A stretch of DNA of 64,000 nt from assembly GCA_023078555.1 (NCBI GenBank), contig CM041200.1, positions 3,108,001 through 3,172,000 of the forward strand. Direction: 5' to 3'. Position numbers and translations under genes: made by a program. The notes below the pieces were generated by a model. That model searched no databases, was not told the origin of the DNA, and worked only from the letters and a program-made list of their open reading frames with translations. This DNA comes from Ulva prolifera (taxonomy: Eukaryota > Chlorophyta > Ulvophyceae > Ulvales > Ulvaceae). Shown piece after piece: positions 44,801-56,802 of the stretch (positions are counted from its first letter, which is position 1; each line of letters begins with the position of its first letter).

Positions 44801-47800
44801 TCATATAGACGAAATCACCACAACAGGCTGGCCTCGGCTGACCATAGATCCCTTCTGCGATAGGACAGCCACAACAGTTCCTGCACAAGATTGAGTCCCT
44901 TTTGCCTTGTCACAAGACCCTGGATACGTTCACAAAGTTGAAGGGTTGGGTGTTCTGAACTATGACCCCCCATCAAACGACCAGAGCAGAGCAAGCACAG
45001 TCCTAGCATTAAGCGCAGCACCTGCGGAGGCTGCAAGGACGGGCGTCTCCATCTTCATAGCTTCAAGCACAAACAGGTGGTCACCAATACTGACAATGTC
45101 ACCGGTGGTGCAGTTCACCTCCCACACATGACCTGGGAATGGCGCGAGAACCTGCACATTCGCCCAGCGTTCACTGGAAAGCAAATGCCCCGGCCGGATG
45201 CATTTGCCAGCTGTTCAGCACCTTCTCGAAACCTGCCCGTGAAATTGCTGAAGACTGTCGGCTGCATCATCGGTCGACCCACCTGCACCGCCACCTGGAG
45301 TATAATCTACTGGCTTCAACTTTCACAGTATCTGTGCGTCTTTGGCCATGATGGTAGCTGCAGCTGCAGCCTGCCGCTTTCGGAGTGCTTCAACTTGCGG
45401 TGCAATGCACTCACAGAATTGTCTGTGCTCAGCAAAGTCAAACAGCTCCTCCGTGACCTCAATGTGGTGCAAGCCAGCAACAAAGTCACACCGTTGCCGC
45501 GCCAACTCTTCTTCTGTAACCTCATAGAACCGAATCTGGTCAAACATCTCAAGCATCCAAGGCATGCCAGGTTGGAACGACGTTGAATCAGAAAAAGTGT
45601 TCCAGAAGGGCAGAGATCTGCCCATCAGCTGGTAGCCACCGGGACTTTTGATCGGATAGATGCACAGGTAGACACCTCCTAAGCCAACTGTCCCCTGCAC
45701 CAGTGAGTCTAGTCGAGTAGCTGCTTCGGGACATGTAGAGCGACATTTTGGAGAAAGATACACACCTCCCAGGTGAATGTTCTGGCAGGGTCGTACTTGG
45801 GACAAGATAGCCTGTGCAACGGGTTGACCGGCACAGCACATGGAGCTCCGAGATACCCATCTCCCAACCCGAACACCTGTAAACCGCGAAACGACCGTAA
45901 ACAGTGACCAGGCTGGAACAGACAAATTCCCGGAACCTTCTGATCAGCTGACGACAGCATTCAGGGGTTCAGCGGAATGGCCAAACAGTCAACAGGTGTT
46001 CCAACCAGAATTGCATACGTGAGTGCAGCCTGTTTAACATCAAGGCAGATGCCAGGAAGCAGCAGACCATGTACGATGGTTCAAACATGATGCGCTTGAT
46101 TTCCTCTGCACCTCCTTCAAGAGCATTGATCTCACATACAAACGGCACGTTGTCTGGCAGGTATGCTGCTTCTGGCCGCACTGACCGCGAGTGATTCTGC
46201 ATTGCGTCTCTGGAGCAGGATTCTGCGAATGCCATGGGCAGACGCAGTACCCGTGACTTGGCTTTCAGGTCTGACACGTCTGGAATTGCCTCCTCCGCCC
46301 TGGTATCCACATGCATGTCTCATGACACACACCGCATGCATGTCACAGAATCGCACATACCCGGGCCGTGCAGCAGGCACCCAAATGTTGCTCTTGACCA
46401 GAGGTAAATCATGCAGGCTTGATCAATCAGCAACATCCCATAACAGACATGCCCATTGAGAAGTGTGGCCGGAAGCATTCTACCTTTCCAGAAGCGTGAG
46501 CATCTTTTGGAGAGGTGGCACCATAGGGTCATGCTCTAGTAATACTGATCGCACACCCGGGTTGCTCTCCACCAAGCCCTCCGGGAAATTCTTTTGCAAC
46601 CACTTCTCCAACTCTGCTACCTTTGCACGTGAAACACAGTCCACAACCATTTAACCAAACTCCACGGAAGTTAACCAAACTCCAAGGACACATATCGGTC
46701 GCCTGCCAGTCGCCATATTGAGTCCTTCTGCGCAGAACGGCATGTGCCGGCTCGGCTCCTTGTGGTGGTAAATCTACCTCCTGCACCCCACAGGCATGCC
46801 CTCCACAGCTGCCAACATGTTCACCTTGACTGATTGTACTGTGATACATGCAGATGCATGAGTCTTAAAAGGGCATCTAACACACGCTTTTCAAGGCATA
46901 TTGATGAGACTTTCCTGCTCAACGCTGCAGATCTCAACGAACCTGACCTCCAGGTGTCAATCAGATGTGCATCTACAAAGCATATGCCTATCACGCGATT
47001 ACTAGCCTACAACTTGAGAGATGGGCTGCGTTTCAGGTTCCTCGAACACTTGGTCATGCAATCATTTGGGATGCACTGAAAGACCGTCAGCAAGAAGCGC
47101 CTGGCCGGAGGTGGCAGAGTTGTACACAGCAGCAATTCGGTTGCGCTGCAGGTGTCGCTTCGCCATGGCAAAGTCCACTGTAGTCAGACAAAAGTTCACC
47201 TTGTCTCCAGGCCGCACTTGGCCCCACTTCCACATATCGGGCTGCAGGCATGCTGGCCTGAGCATTCGGGTGTCCTTGGCATTGCATCTGTGGATGTGTA
47301 ACACTCGCTGACCGTGCACCACTACGGGCATGCCAGCGCTCATCCAAGGCGCAACAGCAAATGGATGAACACTCGCGATGTCTGCTGAAGGCAAGCGAGT
47401 ATAGTTCTATGTGGAGACAAATGCGCTGCCTGCACATCTCGCAAAACAAGCAAGCTGCTATACAGCGTCGAGATCAAGTTGAACTATGGCAAATGCAAGC
47501 CCGGTTCAAAATCAGGCCCTTGTCCAAATGCACACATAGCCCCAGGAGTTCTATCCTTGATCCTCAAAGACAGATGCAGGGATCCTGCCATGCAGCAGCA
47601 CGGTGTACAGGGCACGTGCGTGTGTGGCCTCGCTGCCGTTCCTGTGCACCATGATGCTGCCTCGGTCTTAGGAGGAATAGCAGGAATATAACATCACAGC
47701 AAACCACACAAGCGTGCGCCAGATAATTTTGCGCACCAGGATAGTAGTAGACAGACAGACAAATCCACCAAGACTGCAGTCCCATGGGGTCATCGGCGCA

Positions 47801-48290
47801 CAAAGTAACCGGCATGTCACCCGTGAAGTTGATCATGCCAAGGGGATAACATGGTCGTGGACATTGCTGGGATGTGCCCCGCCCTCCCCGCCGTCGCTTC
47901 GGGCAAACTGTGGCTTTGGGGCTGAAAGCGAATTCCTAGGCGGTTTGATTTGTAGTGCACTTCATACTCGGACAATGTAATCTGAAATCACACACCGGTC
48001 TGGGTGATATGTACACTGCTTGCCACATTGAAAGCGCTTGCAACGTGTCGGGGTGGTCTGGGAAGAGACTGGCAGGATGAACAAGTGATGATGGGGGGGG
48101 AGGGGGGGGCCTTTCTTCCATGTCGGCTTCAGTGAAGTAATCTGGGGCAGCCTGTGGCCCCTGCAGCATGCAAATTGTCCACAGGGAGCCATCCTCCAAG
48201 GCCTCACCAAACACTGGCCGCCACAGCTCCACCACTGAAGTGTGGTGCACGACATTGTTTGGCCGGCCCAGCTCGCAAGAGTCCCCCACC
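44801..48290 (-). pseudogene. DUR1,2-like: Urea carboxylase remnant: carboxyltransferase and biotin domains only
   Basis: Urea carboxylase makes allophanate from urea, bicarbonate and ATP. The surviving exons cover the later two-thirds. They show the end of the first carboxyltransferase half (VGDSCELG, SLWTICMLQGPQAAPDYFTE); the second with YEVHYKSNRLGIR, KPQFARSDGGEGGAHPSNVH and GMINFTGDMP; WKWGQVRPGDKVNF; PDVSDLKAKSRVLRLPMAFA; VGLGGVYLCIYPIKSPGGYQ; and MLEMFDQIRFYEVTEEEL. The biotin domain has VLEAMKMETP with its Lys codon at 45053-45055, then GTVVAVLSQKGSMVSRGQPV and a stop at 44801. The ATP-grasp biotin carboxylase domain, about 450 residues in intact enzymes, is absent. A one-base frameshift lies at about 47925 between GIR and APKPQF and another near 47790. 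Hence I call it a pseudogene, or an assembly-damaged gene. Confidence 0.8.
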
Positions 48291-48764
48291 TGCAATGCAT
48301 ACGACCTCTATGTGATTGCCAACACCTGGCCTCCACACCGAAGCATGCCATCACATGTTGCTGAGGTTTGAAGTGTAGGAAGTTGCCCACTTGCCGAAAA
48401 CAGGCAAGAGCTGTCGATCCACATTGCAAGCCACCAACTAGCCATCATTCTTCACAACACAAACATCGCTTTATTGCGGAGCTGACTCAGTGCTGAGTCA
48501 CATTGCTGAGTCGTTGCGGTGCAACTGCATCCCAGGCAGTGCCAGCCACGGCGCCCTGAGCTCATAGCTCCAGGACAGCAAACACAGCATTTGAGTGTCC
48601 ACGCGCTGCAATGTTCTCTACGACTTCCGCGCCTTGGCTCCGGAAGCGAACATCCCAGCGCGTGGAGACTGCCCATGGACACTGTGCTAATCCAGTGCAT
48701 GATCACTTGGTGTGGCGCAGACTGCAAATGGCAGTTTCTAGCTGAAGTGCTGCATTCATTACAG
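48291..48764. other. Junction between the two urea-gene remnants
   Basis: 474 bp between the first recognisable urea carboxylase exon (-) and the first recognisable DUR3 exon (+). In an intact divergent pair this place would hold both N-terminal halves and the promoter, several kb in all. I find no coding of either gene here. A G-rich run (48090-48110) lies just inside the carboxylase side. Confidence 0.5.
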
Positions 48765-49413
48765 GTTCACCGTCATATATGGATAGTTGCTCACTCTCGT
48801 GCTTGTGGTGCGGTTTCCTTGGAGTCCAGTCAGCAAACCGATGCATAGACTGTGCGTTTACATTCATTTTGCGTTAATGCAAGTAAGCATTGCGTCAGGT
48901 GACCTATCATCGTGCAGGTCGTGTGGCCTGTTTTGGCCCTGCCTGCAAAGGATTTCAGAGTGGCGTATTTCACCTTCTGGACCATCTTCATGATTGTCTG
49001 GGGCTTGCTTGCTGCTGTTGCAATGATCTTCATGTTGCGCTTGGCTCTACGAGTCCATCCTTCTGAAGCGTCATTGGAATCCTATGCACCCGCAAGCACC
49101 TGTGCAGGGCTGCCTTTGCTGGCCGATCCAGCCCATGTATATACATATAATTACAGACTAGATCCTGCTTTCTGGGACTATGTGTGTTTCCAACTAAGTT
49201 GATGCCATGCAGCCTATCTGGGAAGTAAAAGATTCAATCATCAAGACGGCTGGAAACGTGACCAGCTGCCACAAGGTACCTCATGACCAACCAAGTGAGA
49301 CGTACATGGCCTCCAAGCATGGTGGTGACCAGTGGAAGAAGGAGCACAAGGATGTGGAGAAGGCACAGGCAGCCGAGGCTGAGGTGGGTCACAAAGCAGA
49401 CGGGCTCGTATGA
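48765..49413 (+). pseudogene. DUR3-like: DUR3 urea/proton symporter, C-terminal remnant
   Basis: DUR3 is a sodium:solute-symporter-family urea transporter of the plasma membrane, normally about 700 residues with 14-15 helices. Only the last part is here. A short exon 48765-48807 reads RHIWIV, then LTLVLV after a one-base frameshift near 48788. The exon from 48918 reads VVWPVLALPAKDFRVAYFTF and WTIFMIVWGLLAAVAMIFM. The last exon reads PIWEVKDSIIKTAGNV and a hydrophilic Lys/Glu tail to the stop at 49411-49413. It matches the last membrane helix and the LP(L/I)xE motif of plant DUR3. The splice donor after MIFM appears broken (TTGCGC). All upstream helices are missing. Identification is by motif memory and its neighbour urea carboxylase supports it. 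Confidence 0.65.
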
Positions 49414-50500
49414 TCAATCGATGTAGCAGGCTAATTGAATTATTTGTCTACACATCTGTGTTTGTTCAAGTGAAGCTTTAAAATTGCTTGGTCAGCGGTG
49501 TGTCTTGCGTGTCCTGAGTAGAGTAGGATATCACAATATCTCTGGGCAAGATGTATGTGTGCATAGCCACTGAGGCTTGCAACCACGATGAATGAAAACA
49601 GCAGATGCCCACATCCAGCGGGGCAAGGTCAAGATGAGGGACATCCCGCAAATGTAAACAGGGGCCATCTCTACACACAATGCTACTGGAAGTCTGCTGA
49701 GCTGCATTTTGTGTCGGCTTTGCCGTTCAGATGTCTGGATGTCCAAGCATGCATATGAGCAGCAGAGCACAATCACGGGCATATAACATGCCATCGCCCA
49801 ACCCTCTTACATTTCATCTGATCAAACATCAAATTGTGAATTGCGCCCGCGAAGACGAAGACACGGTGGCGTACCAGCACACCAGAACGGCCATGCAACG
49901 TGTGCGTAAGATACAGACATCATGAGTTGAACAAAAAGTACACTGCATGGTGAAACGGTTCCTGTTTATCTCGTGCCAGATATAGATTGTAAATCAATAC
50001 AACATTGCCTTTGGAGAATGCGTCTAGTTGGCTAGCAACGCATGCTTGAGTGAGTATGGATGCTGTTGCTGGGTATTAACCAGTTGACCTAATCAGATGT
50101 ATGCCGTGAATAATAGTTCTCACTCTGGCTAGTGACTTGCGGCACCGTCCAAACACATCGTACAGCACTCTTGAGAAATGCTAATGTACAATGCTAATGT
50201 CACGGGTCAGTCCGCAAGCGGACCATTGAGATTCCCTCACCACTGCCTGGACAACATGCATGCGGGTGACGACAATAATAGCAGGAAGTATTGATCACAG
50301 CTATCATGAGCGCAGTCGCTGTTGCTTGGGCATCACCTCAGCTTCGCTTTCAATATTCAGTTTTCAGATATGATGTTGGAGCCAGCATGTAGTCATGATG
50401 TTCTGCACGCACCATCAGCTGATGGGGCAGCCATAAAATATACAAATCGAAGAGTGCAGTCATCCCACAAGATGTGTGCTACTCCAGGACACAAGACAGC
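49414..50500. other. Convergent intergenic region
   Basis: 1.1 kb between DUR3 and the splicing factor's stop. AT-richer than its surroundings. No gene recognised. Confidence 0.4.
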
Positions 50501-53391
50501 TTACATGTGGAATGGCAGCATGTAAAAATGTGCAGGTTGGATATACTGGACCACAAGGCTCCGCCCATCATACATTCTGCCATTGAATGTTTTTTGAATA
50601 CCAGCAGCACTTTCTGCTGAGTCCATGAGAACATAGACTTTCCCAAAGCATCCTTGCCCAACACTTCCATCGGGGGGTCGTGGAATGCGTGTGTCCACTA
50701 CAGTCCCATGCTTTCCGCATTCTTCCTGCAGATCTTCAATCAGCTCCTACATTGCAACCAGACAGTATGTGCAACTGTGCCTGACAGGATTCAGTAAAAC
50801 GGCAGAGGCCGGCATTGAAGTTATACTTGTGTACAGCGACATCCCATCGATGTGCATACGACAAGTTCAGTGAGGAATGTTTAAACATTGGCAGACATGA
50901 ACTTGCAAGGAAAACATATATAGCAATTTCTGAACTGGCCTCGCTACTGATGCAGGGTCACGAAAGCTGACGGCAGGTGCAGTTTTGACGTTGCATATGA
51001 CCGCGTTGTGTGATGATTACTTAGGCATCACAAGCATCATGAACAGCTGGCTTTAACAACAGCGTTCCATAAGGGCATTGCACTATTGCAAGTGGTCACA
51101 CCTGATACTCAACCTCATCTGTGAACATTGACTCAGAAACCATGTTATCAATGCACAGGCAGGTAGAGGGTTGACTCGATTCTGGTGGGGCATCTCCTGG
51201 AGCAATCACATCTTCCACCGATCCATCAGCGCTGAACTCCTGCAAGGCTTTGGAGGCAGCAGCAGCAGCTGCAGCAGCTTTGGCAGGGTCAATGTAACCA
51301 GAAGGACGGCCCACAGTCATCTGTGAGCCAAGGAAGTTGAGCTGTCCTGACAGCTGCAGAGCTGCTGTTGCCATCTCAGGTGATGCAAGCTCAACAAATG
51401 CATACCTGCCCTCGGAGTGCATGGCCACAGAGAGGCAGGGCTTGACACCAGGTGTCAGAAGATGAGGGAATGTTGTTGACAACGCTTCGTCAAACAGCTG
51501 TCTGAGTGTTTGCTCCGTTACCTTGCCCTGCAAAGCACAGCTGCTGCATGCATAGATGCCCCATGCACTGCTTGTGAATGGTCATGCTCGTGCTTAAGCT
51601 CAATGGCGAAGACCTTCAGCCGCGGCATGTCCAGGCCGACAGCACAGCGGAATCAGAACACACACTTGTTGCAGATTTCCTATGTAAACTTCCCGTTGTG
51701 TCTTACTTGCCGCCGCAGCAGTGCTGATTGCTTGTTGCTGCAGGACCATCTGTCGTGCCTTGGCCTGCTGTTCAAGCTTTGCGCGCTCCACTTCCTCCTG
51801 CGAGCGGATGTTCAGTCCTTGTGCCTTGTTTTTGGCTCTCACAGCTGCAAAAGGATCCATTGCCTGCACATGTAGCACTGAGATGTAGAGGAAGCGCTGC
51901 AACAACATTGATATGCAGTCCAATTCACCAGAGAGTAATGTGAAAGCTTCACGCAGCGAAACAATGATGGGTACTGTTGCACTGAGAACGTCCAGCTGCG
52001 ATGCCGCATGGCACAAGCATGTTGTGGATGCGCGCATGATGCCAATGTCAATGGGCACCCATCTCATCATTTGCTCACCTGAGGTACTACAGCACCTCCA
52101 CTCCGTTGACGTGGCTTGTAACCTCCAAGCACCAGTTCATCTCTGTCGCGGCGCGGCCGATCGTCGCGTCGGGTCCGGTCTGCATCTCGATCATCATTGC
52201 GGCGCCCATAATCGTAGGGGCGGTCGCTGTGGCGGGATTCTCTGTGCCGGTCATCGCGATCGCGGTCCCGACTTCGGGCATGCTCCCGCCCCTTATCATC
52301 ATGCCTGCGGTTATGGTGGTCCTCTCGGTCTCGCGAACGGCGGTCACGGTCCCGGTCGCGCGGTCGATCTCTATCATCACGCCCAGACCTCCGCCGGTCT
52401 GCATCACGATCTCTGTCCCGATCGCGTGCATGTGAACGTTCCCACTCCCTGTCGCGTCCGCGTTCCCTGTCCCGTGGGCGCTCCCGATCCCTGTCAGCAC
52501 CACGGCTTTCGTCACGGTCAGTCCGTTTGGATCTGTCACGAGAATCATCCCTATGTGTGGACCGATGGCGCCTATTCCCTTCTGCCTCTCTCTGAGCATG
52601 TCGATCCCCACGATCCTGCCTGGACAGACACAATCATTGTAGCTATCAAGATGCAGATGCCGGGTTTCAATCTTCATGCACAGAATTCAAACCAGAGGGG
52701 CTACACTGAGGGGCTACACTCCACTCATATATCAGTATGCAAAGTATCAGCGAAGAGATTATGACCTAAGGTTAGCTTGCCAGATTGCACCACCACGCCA
52801 GTGTCGAATGAGGGCAGCTACCAAACTGGTGATCAGGACACAGCGAAGCTACAGGTCCTGCATGCAACTGCTGCCTGTATGTTCTGTGTGCGTGGTGCAA
52901 ACGGCCCTACCGGAGGCTGCAGCCACAAGGCAGAATCAGCAACGCAACAGACACATGCCCATGCCAGGTACCACCGGCATAGCTAAGACGATGCAGCATA
53001 CGTACGCACTACTGGGAAACAATTGTTTAATATCAACATGGTCATGTACAACCTGCAGCATTAGGACGGTGATGTGTCCAATCACATGGGATGCAGGTGC
53101 GGCACAAACTGCAGGTGACCACGGAACAGTATCATATCGCTTGACCATCAATCGAGATGCAATGTACCTTTCATGACCATTCCTATGTTTGTCGTCGTGG
53201 CGGGCGTCTTCTTCCTTCGAGGCAGCATTGACAGCAACCTTTGACCCGCCAGCCGCAGGATCAATGTCTGAATATAGATCATCTTCGTCCAGTTTACCAT
53301 TGATTGCCATGTGCACGTCGCCTGATACTGCTGGCAGGCCTTCATCAGCCGGACGGCTGACCTTCGGCGATGTGGTCCCATCTCCCGACAT
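50501..53391 (-). CDS. SR-rich U2AF65-like splicing factor
   Basis: Probable nuclear pre-mRNA splicing factor acting near the 3' splice site. From the ATG at 53391 the first exon is acidic (KLDEDDLYSDIDPAAGG). The next exon (within 52067-52633) is almost entirely RD/RE/RS dipeptides. Then come LVLGGYKPRQRSGG, FAAVRAKNKAQGLNIRSQEE and an RRM: REVYIGNLQQ, KVTEQTLRQLFDEAL, RNP1-like EGRYAFVELASPEMATAALQ, and GRPSGYIDP. After an Ala-rich linker comes a U2AF-homology-motif-type RRM (VSESMFTDEVEYQ, ELIEDLQEECGKHGTVVDTR, CFGKVYVLMDSAESAAGIQK, FNGRMYDGRSLVVQY). U2AF65 and RBM39/CC1 have two RRMs before the UHM; I see only one. The exon joins near 51100/50750 and 51870/51650 look in phase. The orthologue is uncertain: U2AF65-like or CC1-like. 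Confidence 0.8.
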
Positions 53392-53559
53392 AGTGGAGAC
53401 CAGGTTAGAGCCGCGCCACCGAACGACAGACGAAGATTACGTGCTCAAGCTGCAACATAGGCGTGTTGGGCGAGTGCAGATTCCATGCAATTCTCCTTAT
53501 TGTTTCAAGGCTAGAACGTCGCGACATAACGGTGGCCAGCAGTGCGCTGGATACGTTGA

Positions 53560-54220
53560 GCCGATTCAATCATCGCCCGAGCCCAGCTGAGCTCGGCCGA
53601 GCTCAGCACAGGGTTGGGTGCTGCGCGACGACGGACAGAGCACAGAGCAGCGGAGGTGCATGCGATCTCGCGCTGCACTCGTGAGGTGTCACCGCGGCTG
53701 CCTGCCCGTGGCTGTCTCGGAACCTGATCCGCGTCGTAAGCAGAAGGAGACGCCCACATAGCTGGTGGCTCGTCACGCGGGCAACGCAGTTTTGGCGGGA
53801 CTCGCAATCCCGTCTGACGACCTCTCGCCGCTGACAGGCCGTCCGGCCTGAACGGTGAGCTGCCCTTCGTGGGCCCCGCCTGCTGAATGCTACCGAACGA
53901 TTGCCGCTGGCTCTCGGGCGCCCGGGATGTCTGCGATGGCATGTGCGGGGACAGTGCACTCCCCATGGGGATGGCCTGGACACCGCATCGTCCCTGGTGT
54001 GATGCAACGCGGGCTGGCTTGGCTGTGTGGCGGTCTGCCAGGCTGGCAGGGTGCGCTGTGGGTCTGGGGGTCGGATGGGGTTGGGTTTGGGGCTAGGGAG
54101 GCCCCCGGCAATCGGGCGGCCCGGGCAGGCGGCCTCGGGCGGTGCCTCGTCGGGCGCGGCTCTGTCGTGCGGGAACAGGCAGTGTGGTGTGGGGTGCTGT
54201 GTGGGTGTGTGTGGGGCGGT
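53560..54220 (+). mobile_element. LINE fragment, plus orientation, 3' part
   Basis: The stretch 53764-53851 encodes the same C-terminus as the 2.4-3.75 kb LINE (GNAVLAGLAIPSDDLSPLTG then a stop at 53849-53851), with similar DNA. A G- and T-rich 3' untranslated tail follows and is interrupted at 54220 by the copia element. The 5' boundary is unclear; GC content rises from about 53560, soon after the start of the splicing-factor gene. Confidence 0.55.
54216..54220. repeat. Copia target site duplication, left copy
   Basis: GCGGT immediately left of the LTR; repeated at 61585-61589. Confidence 0.8.
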
Positions 54221-54567
54221 TGTCAGAAATGCTATCTATCTGCAGGTCAGACACGCAGTCTTACGTCAGGTCAGGCAGCCAGCATCTCATACCTACTGCG
54301 CACAGAGGTAGAACCAGAGAGATGCTAGGAGGAGAGTGGATACTGCTAGTACCCCGAAACAGGAAGAAGAATGGTTACAGCTCTCTGTGTGCACAACAAT
54401 ATATGCACACTGAATAGTCAAGATGACGGCGGGAGATCCTCGCAGGATCTCCCTCACTACCCCGGGACAATTCCGCAGGCGGCTTACCCTGCACTGGATC
54501 CGCAGACCGATCATGCATGGGTGCACCTGTCACAACACTGCTGCCCGCAGGCGCATGCATTGTGACA
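54221..54567 (-). repeat. Copia 3' LTR
   Basis: On the plus strand it starts TGTCAG and ends TGTGACA; read on the minus strand it has the usual TGTCA...TGACA ends. It matches 61238-61584 with about 15 substitutions plus small indels. Confidence 0.92.
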
Positions 54568-54579
54568 CTCCCCCATAAA
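54568..54579 (-). other. Copia polypurine tract
   Basis: On the minus strand TTTATGGGGGAG lies directly against the 3' LTR, the expected primer site for plus-strand DNA synthesis. Confidence 0.7.
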
Positions 54580-54584
54580 CCCTG

Positions 54585-55049
54585 CTACGTTTCCACTAGC
54601 TGGAGTTTATTACGAACTTCTTGTAAAGCAGGACCGGGCAGCACCTTGGTAAACACATCTGCCAATTGATCGACAGTGCCAACCGATTCGTCTTTAAGTT
54701 CATCCATCTGGACATATTCCCGCACTCGCAAGTGCCGCACACAAATGTGCTTGGATCTGTCAGTGGACACAGCATTCACAGCCAAAACATTGGCACTCTT
54801 ATTATCACCCCACAGAGTCGCCTTATGTGGGACAAGCTTCACATCGAGAAGCAACTGCTTCATCCACATGAGCTCGTTGGTTGTTGCACTCATCGCAATG
54901 AGCTCAGCCTCTGTTGTATCCCCAGCCACTATACTCTGCTTCTTCGAAAGCCAGAGAACACAGTTCCCATACACCCGAACAATCATACCAGACACACTTT
55001 TCAGATCTGCAGAATTCGCAAAATCTGCATCTGAGAAAGCCTCTAGCAA
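54585..55049 (-). pseudogene. Copia RNase H domain
   Basis: The minus-strand frame begins MLEAFSDADFANSADLKSV. It contains the Copia RNase H signature: DADFA, the SKKQSIVAGDTTEAELIAMS block with its catalytic Glu, WGDNKSANVLA, and the C-terminal DQLADVFTKVLPG. It ends at a stop at 54585-54587, next to the polypurine tract. It is in a different frame from the reverse-transcriptase segment upstream. Confidence 0.85.
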
Positions 55050-56802
55050 ATAGTATATATCCCATATCCCTCAGAGCCTATAAATGTTATTCCTAAATTC
55101 TTCGTGGACTGCAGGTATCTCAGAACATGTTGCACGGCAGACCAATGTTCCTTCATACTACTAGACATGTGCCGGGCCAGGGCATGTGCCACATAGCTCA
55201 GGTCAGGTTGTGTCACTCCTGCAATATATTGGATGCTTCCTACAGCACTCATGAACCTGGAATGCTCAGCAGCACTGGCTTTCTCCAGGTCAGGGTGCTC
55301 TTTCACACTCCTTAGCTGTTGCGGCGGCACTAATGGAGTGGGAGATTTACAACAGTCAGACATGCTGTACTTGTCCAGCAGGTTCTGGATTTTGGTACGT
55401 TGTGTCATTGTAATTGTTTTGGCCTTTCGATCAAGCGTGATCTCAGTGCCAAGTGCCCGAGACAAGTCACCTAGGTCTCTACCTTCAAATTTCGTGAGGA
55501 TGACACTGATAATTTCCTGCAGCCCCGCAGAGCAACTGAAAATGAATAAGTCATCTACCCACAGAAAAATAAAGCATCGACCAGTTTTTCTGACATACAG
55601 TCCAGGATCACTTTGTGCGCACACAAATCCCAGTTCAGCCAAGACCTTTACTAAAGCTTTATGCCACTCGCGAGCAGCTTGCTTCAGGCCATACAGAGTC
55701 TATGCAATTTCCATACACGTGCTGTCCCGTCTGTGAAGTACGGGGGCTGTTCAACGGAAACCTCTTCCTCCAGGTCCCCGTTCAGGATAGCACATTGTAC
55801 ATCTATATGCCTAATGTCCAGATCCTCCTGAGCAGCAATAGACAGCAAGACACGCAGTGTCGCGTAACTACCGACAGGAGACCAAGTCTCAAAGACATCA
55901 ACTCCCTCTACCTGAGAAAAACCACGAGCTACATATCGTGCCTTGTAACGCTGAATCTCACCCACGGGTCCGCGCTTGATCTTGAACATCCACTTGCCCG
56001 AGATAGCTTTCTTACCCGCAGGCAGATAGCACAACATAAATGTCCCGTGCTCACCCAGTGCTTCCACCTCCTCCTGCATGGCACGCAGCCAAGCATCCCT
56101 GTCCGGACCCGCAAGTCCTTCCTTCATAGAAGGCAGGTCAGGGTTAGAAGGCTTTTGCTTCCTGGCGGCAGCTGCTCTGCGCGACGCACGACGCTGAGCA
56201 CTCTGCTGCTCACCAGAATCCACATGCTGATGCTTCAGGCCTGCACCAGACACTCCACAGTCAGCCGCGGCTGATGTGTCCTGATTGCAGCATGGAGACT
56301 GAACAGCAGCTACAGCTACAACTGTTTCACTACTAGCAAGATCAGAACCCGCAGCTTCATGCACAGCAGCTACATCCACAGCCAATGGAACAAGGCGTCT
56401 GCGTACAAGAGGATTGATTTTAATACGAGGTAAAGCAGCTGGAATGGCTCTCACCTCGTCAGGAAAATCAACCCCAACAGCGGCAGAGGGGGCAGCCGGG
56501 ACCTCTCCCCCTAATTCGGATCCGGACTCCATCTCAATTTCATCAGGCTCATCCTCCCAGGAGAGTCTCAGCCCGTCAGCCCCTCGTAGGAGCTTAGCTA
56601 CTGCTCCGGCGTTGGATGCTGAGGCCGCGGCCGAATTACTCCCATAGCGGACACGCTGAGCCTCGCAATTCTGATGAGCCGCAGCGCTTTCATCATCGCT
56701 GATGGTGTACTGCATCTCATCTGCATCGTCGTCATCGCAGATGCCCCGGCTGTCATCATCATCATCTTCATCCATTGGATCATCAGATGACGGCGGAGAC
56801 AT
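55043..56802 (-). pseudogene. Copia reverse transcriptase, broken
   Basis: Two frames. 56802-55684 carries an acidic linker and then AWLRAMQEEVEALGEHGTF, KWMFKIKRGPVGEIQRYKAR and the Copia LNGDLEEEV motif. 55642-55043 carries ELGFVCAQSDPGLYVRK, the catalytic WVDDLFIF in place of YVDDL, and LGTEI. A frameshift near 55.67 kb separates them. The family normally keeps these in one continuous polyprotein. Confidence 0.85.

Noticed and set aside
46655-46682. Short duplicated TTAACCAAACTCCA inside the urea carboxylase region
   Set aside because: Two imperfect copies in an intron; no sign of a target duplication or array.
52693-52718. A 13-bp tandem duplication (GAGGGGCTACACT) as a functional repeat
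   Set aside because: Two short copies in an intron or untranslated stretch; simple replication slippage is enough.
51913-52764. A 283-residue plus-strand open frame, rich in His, Arg and Gly
   Set aside because: It is antisense to the RS-dipeptide exon of the splicing factor; the repeated RD/RE codons keep several other frames open.
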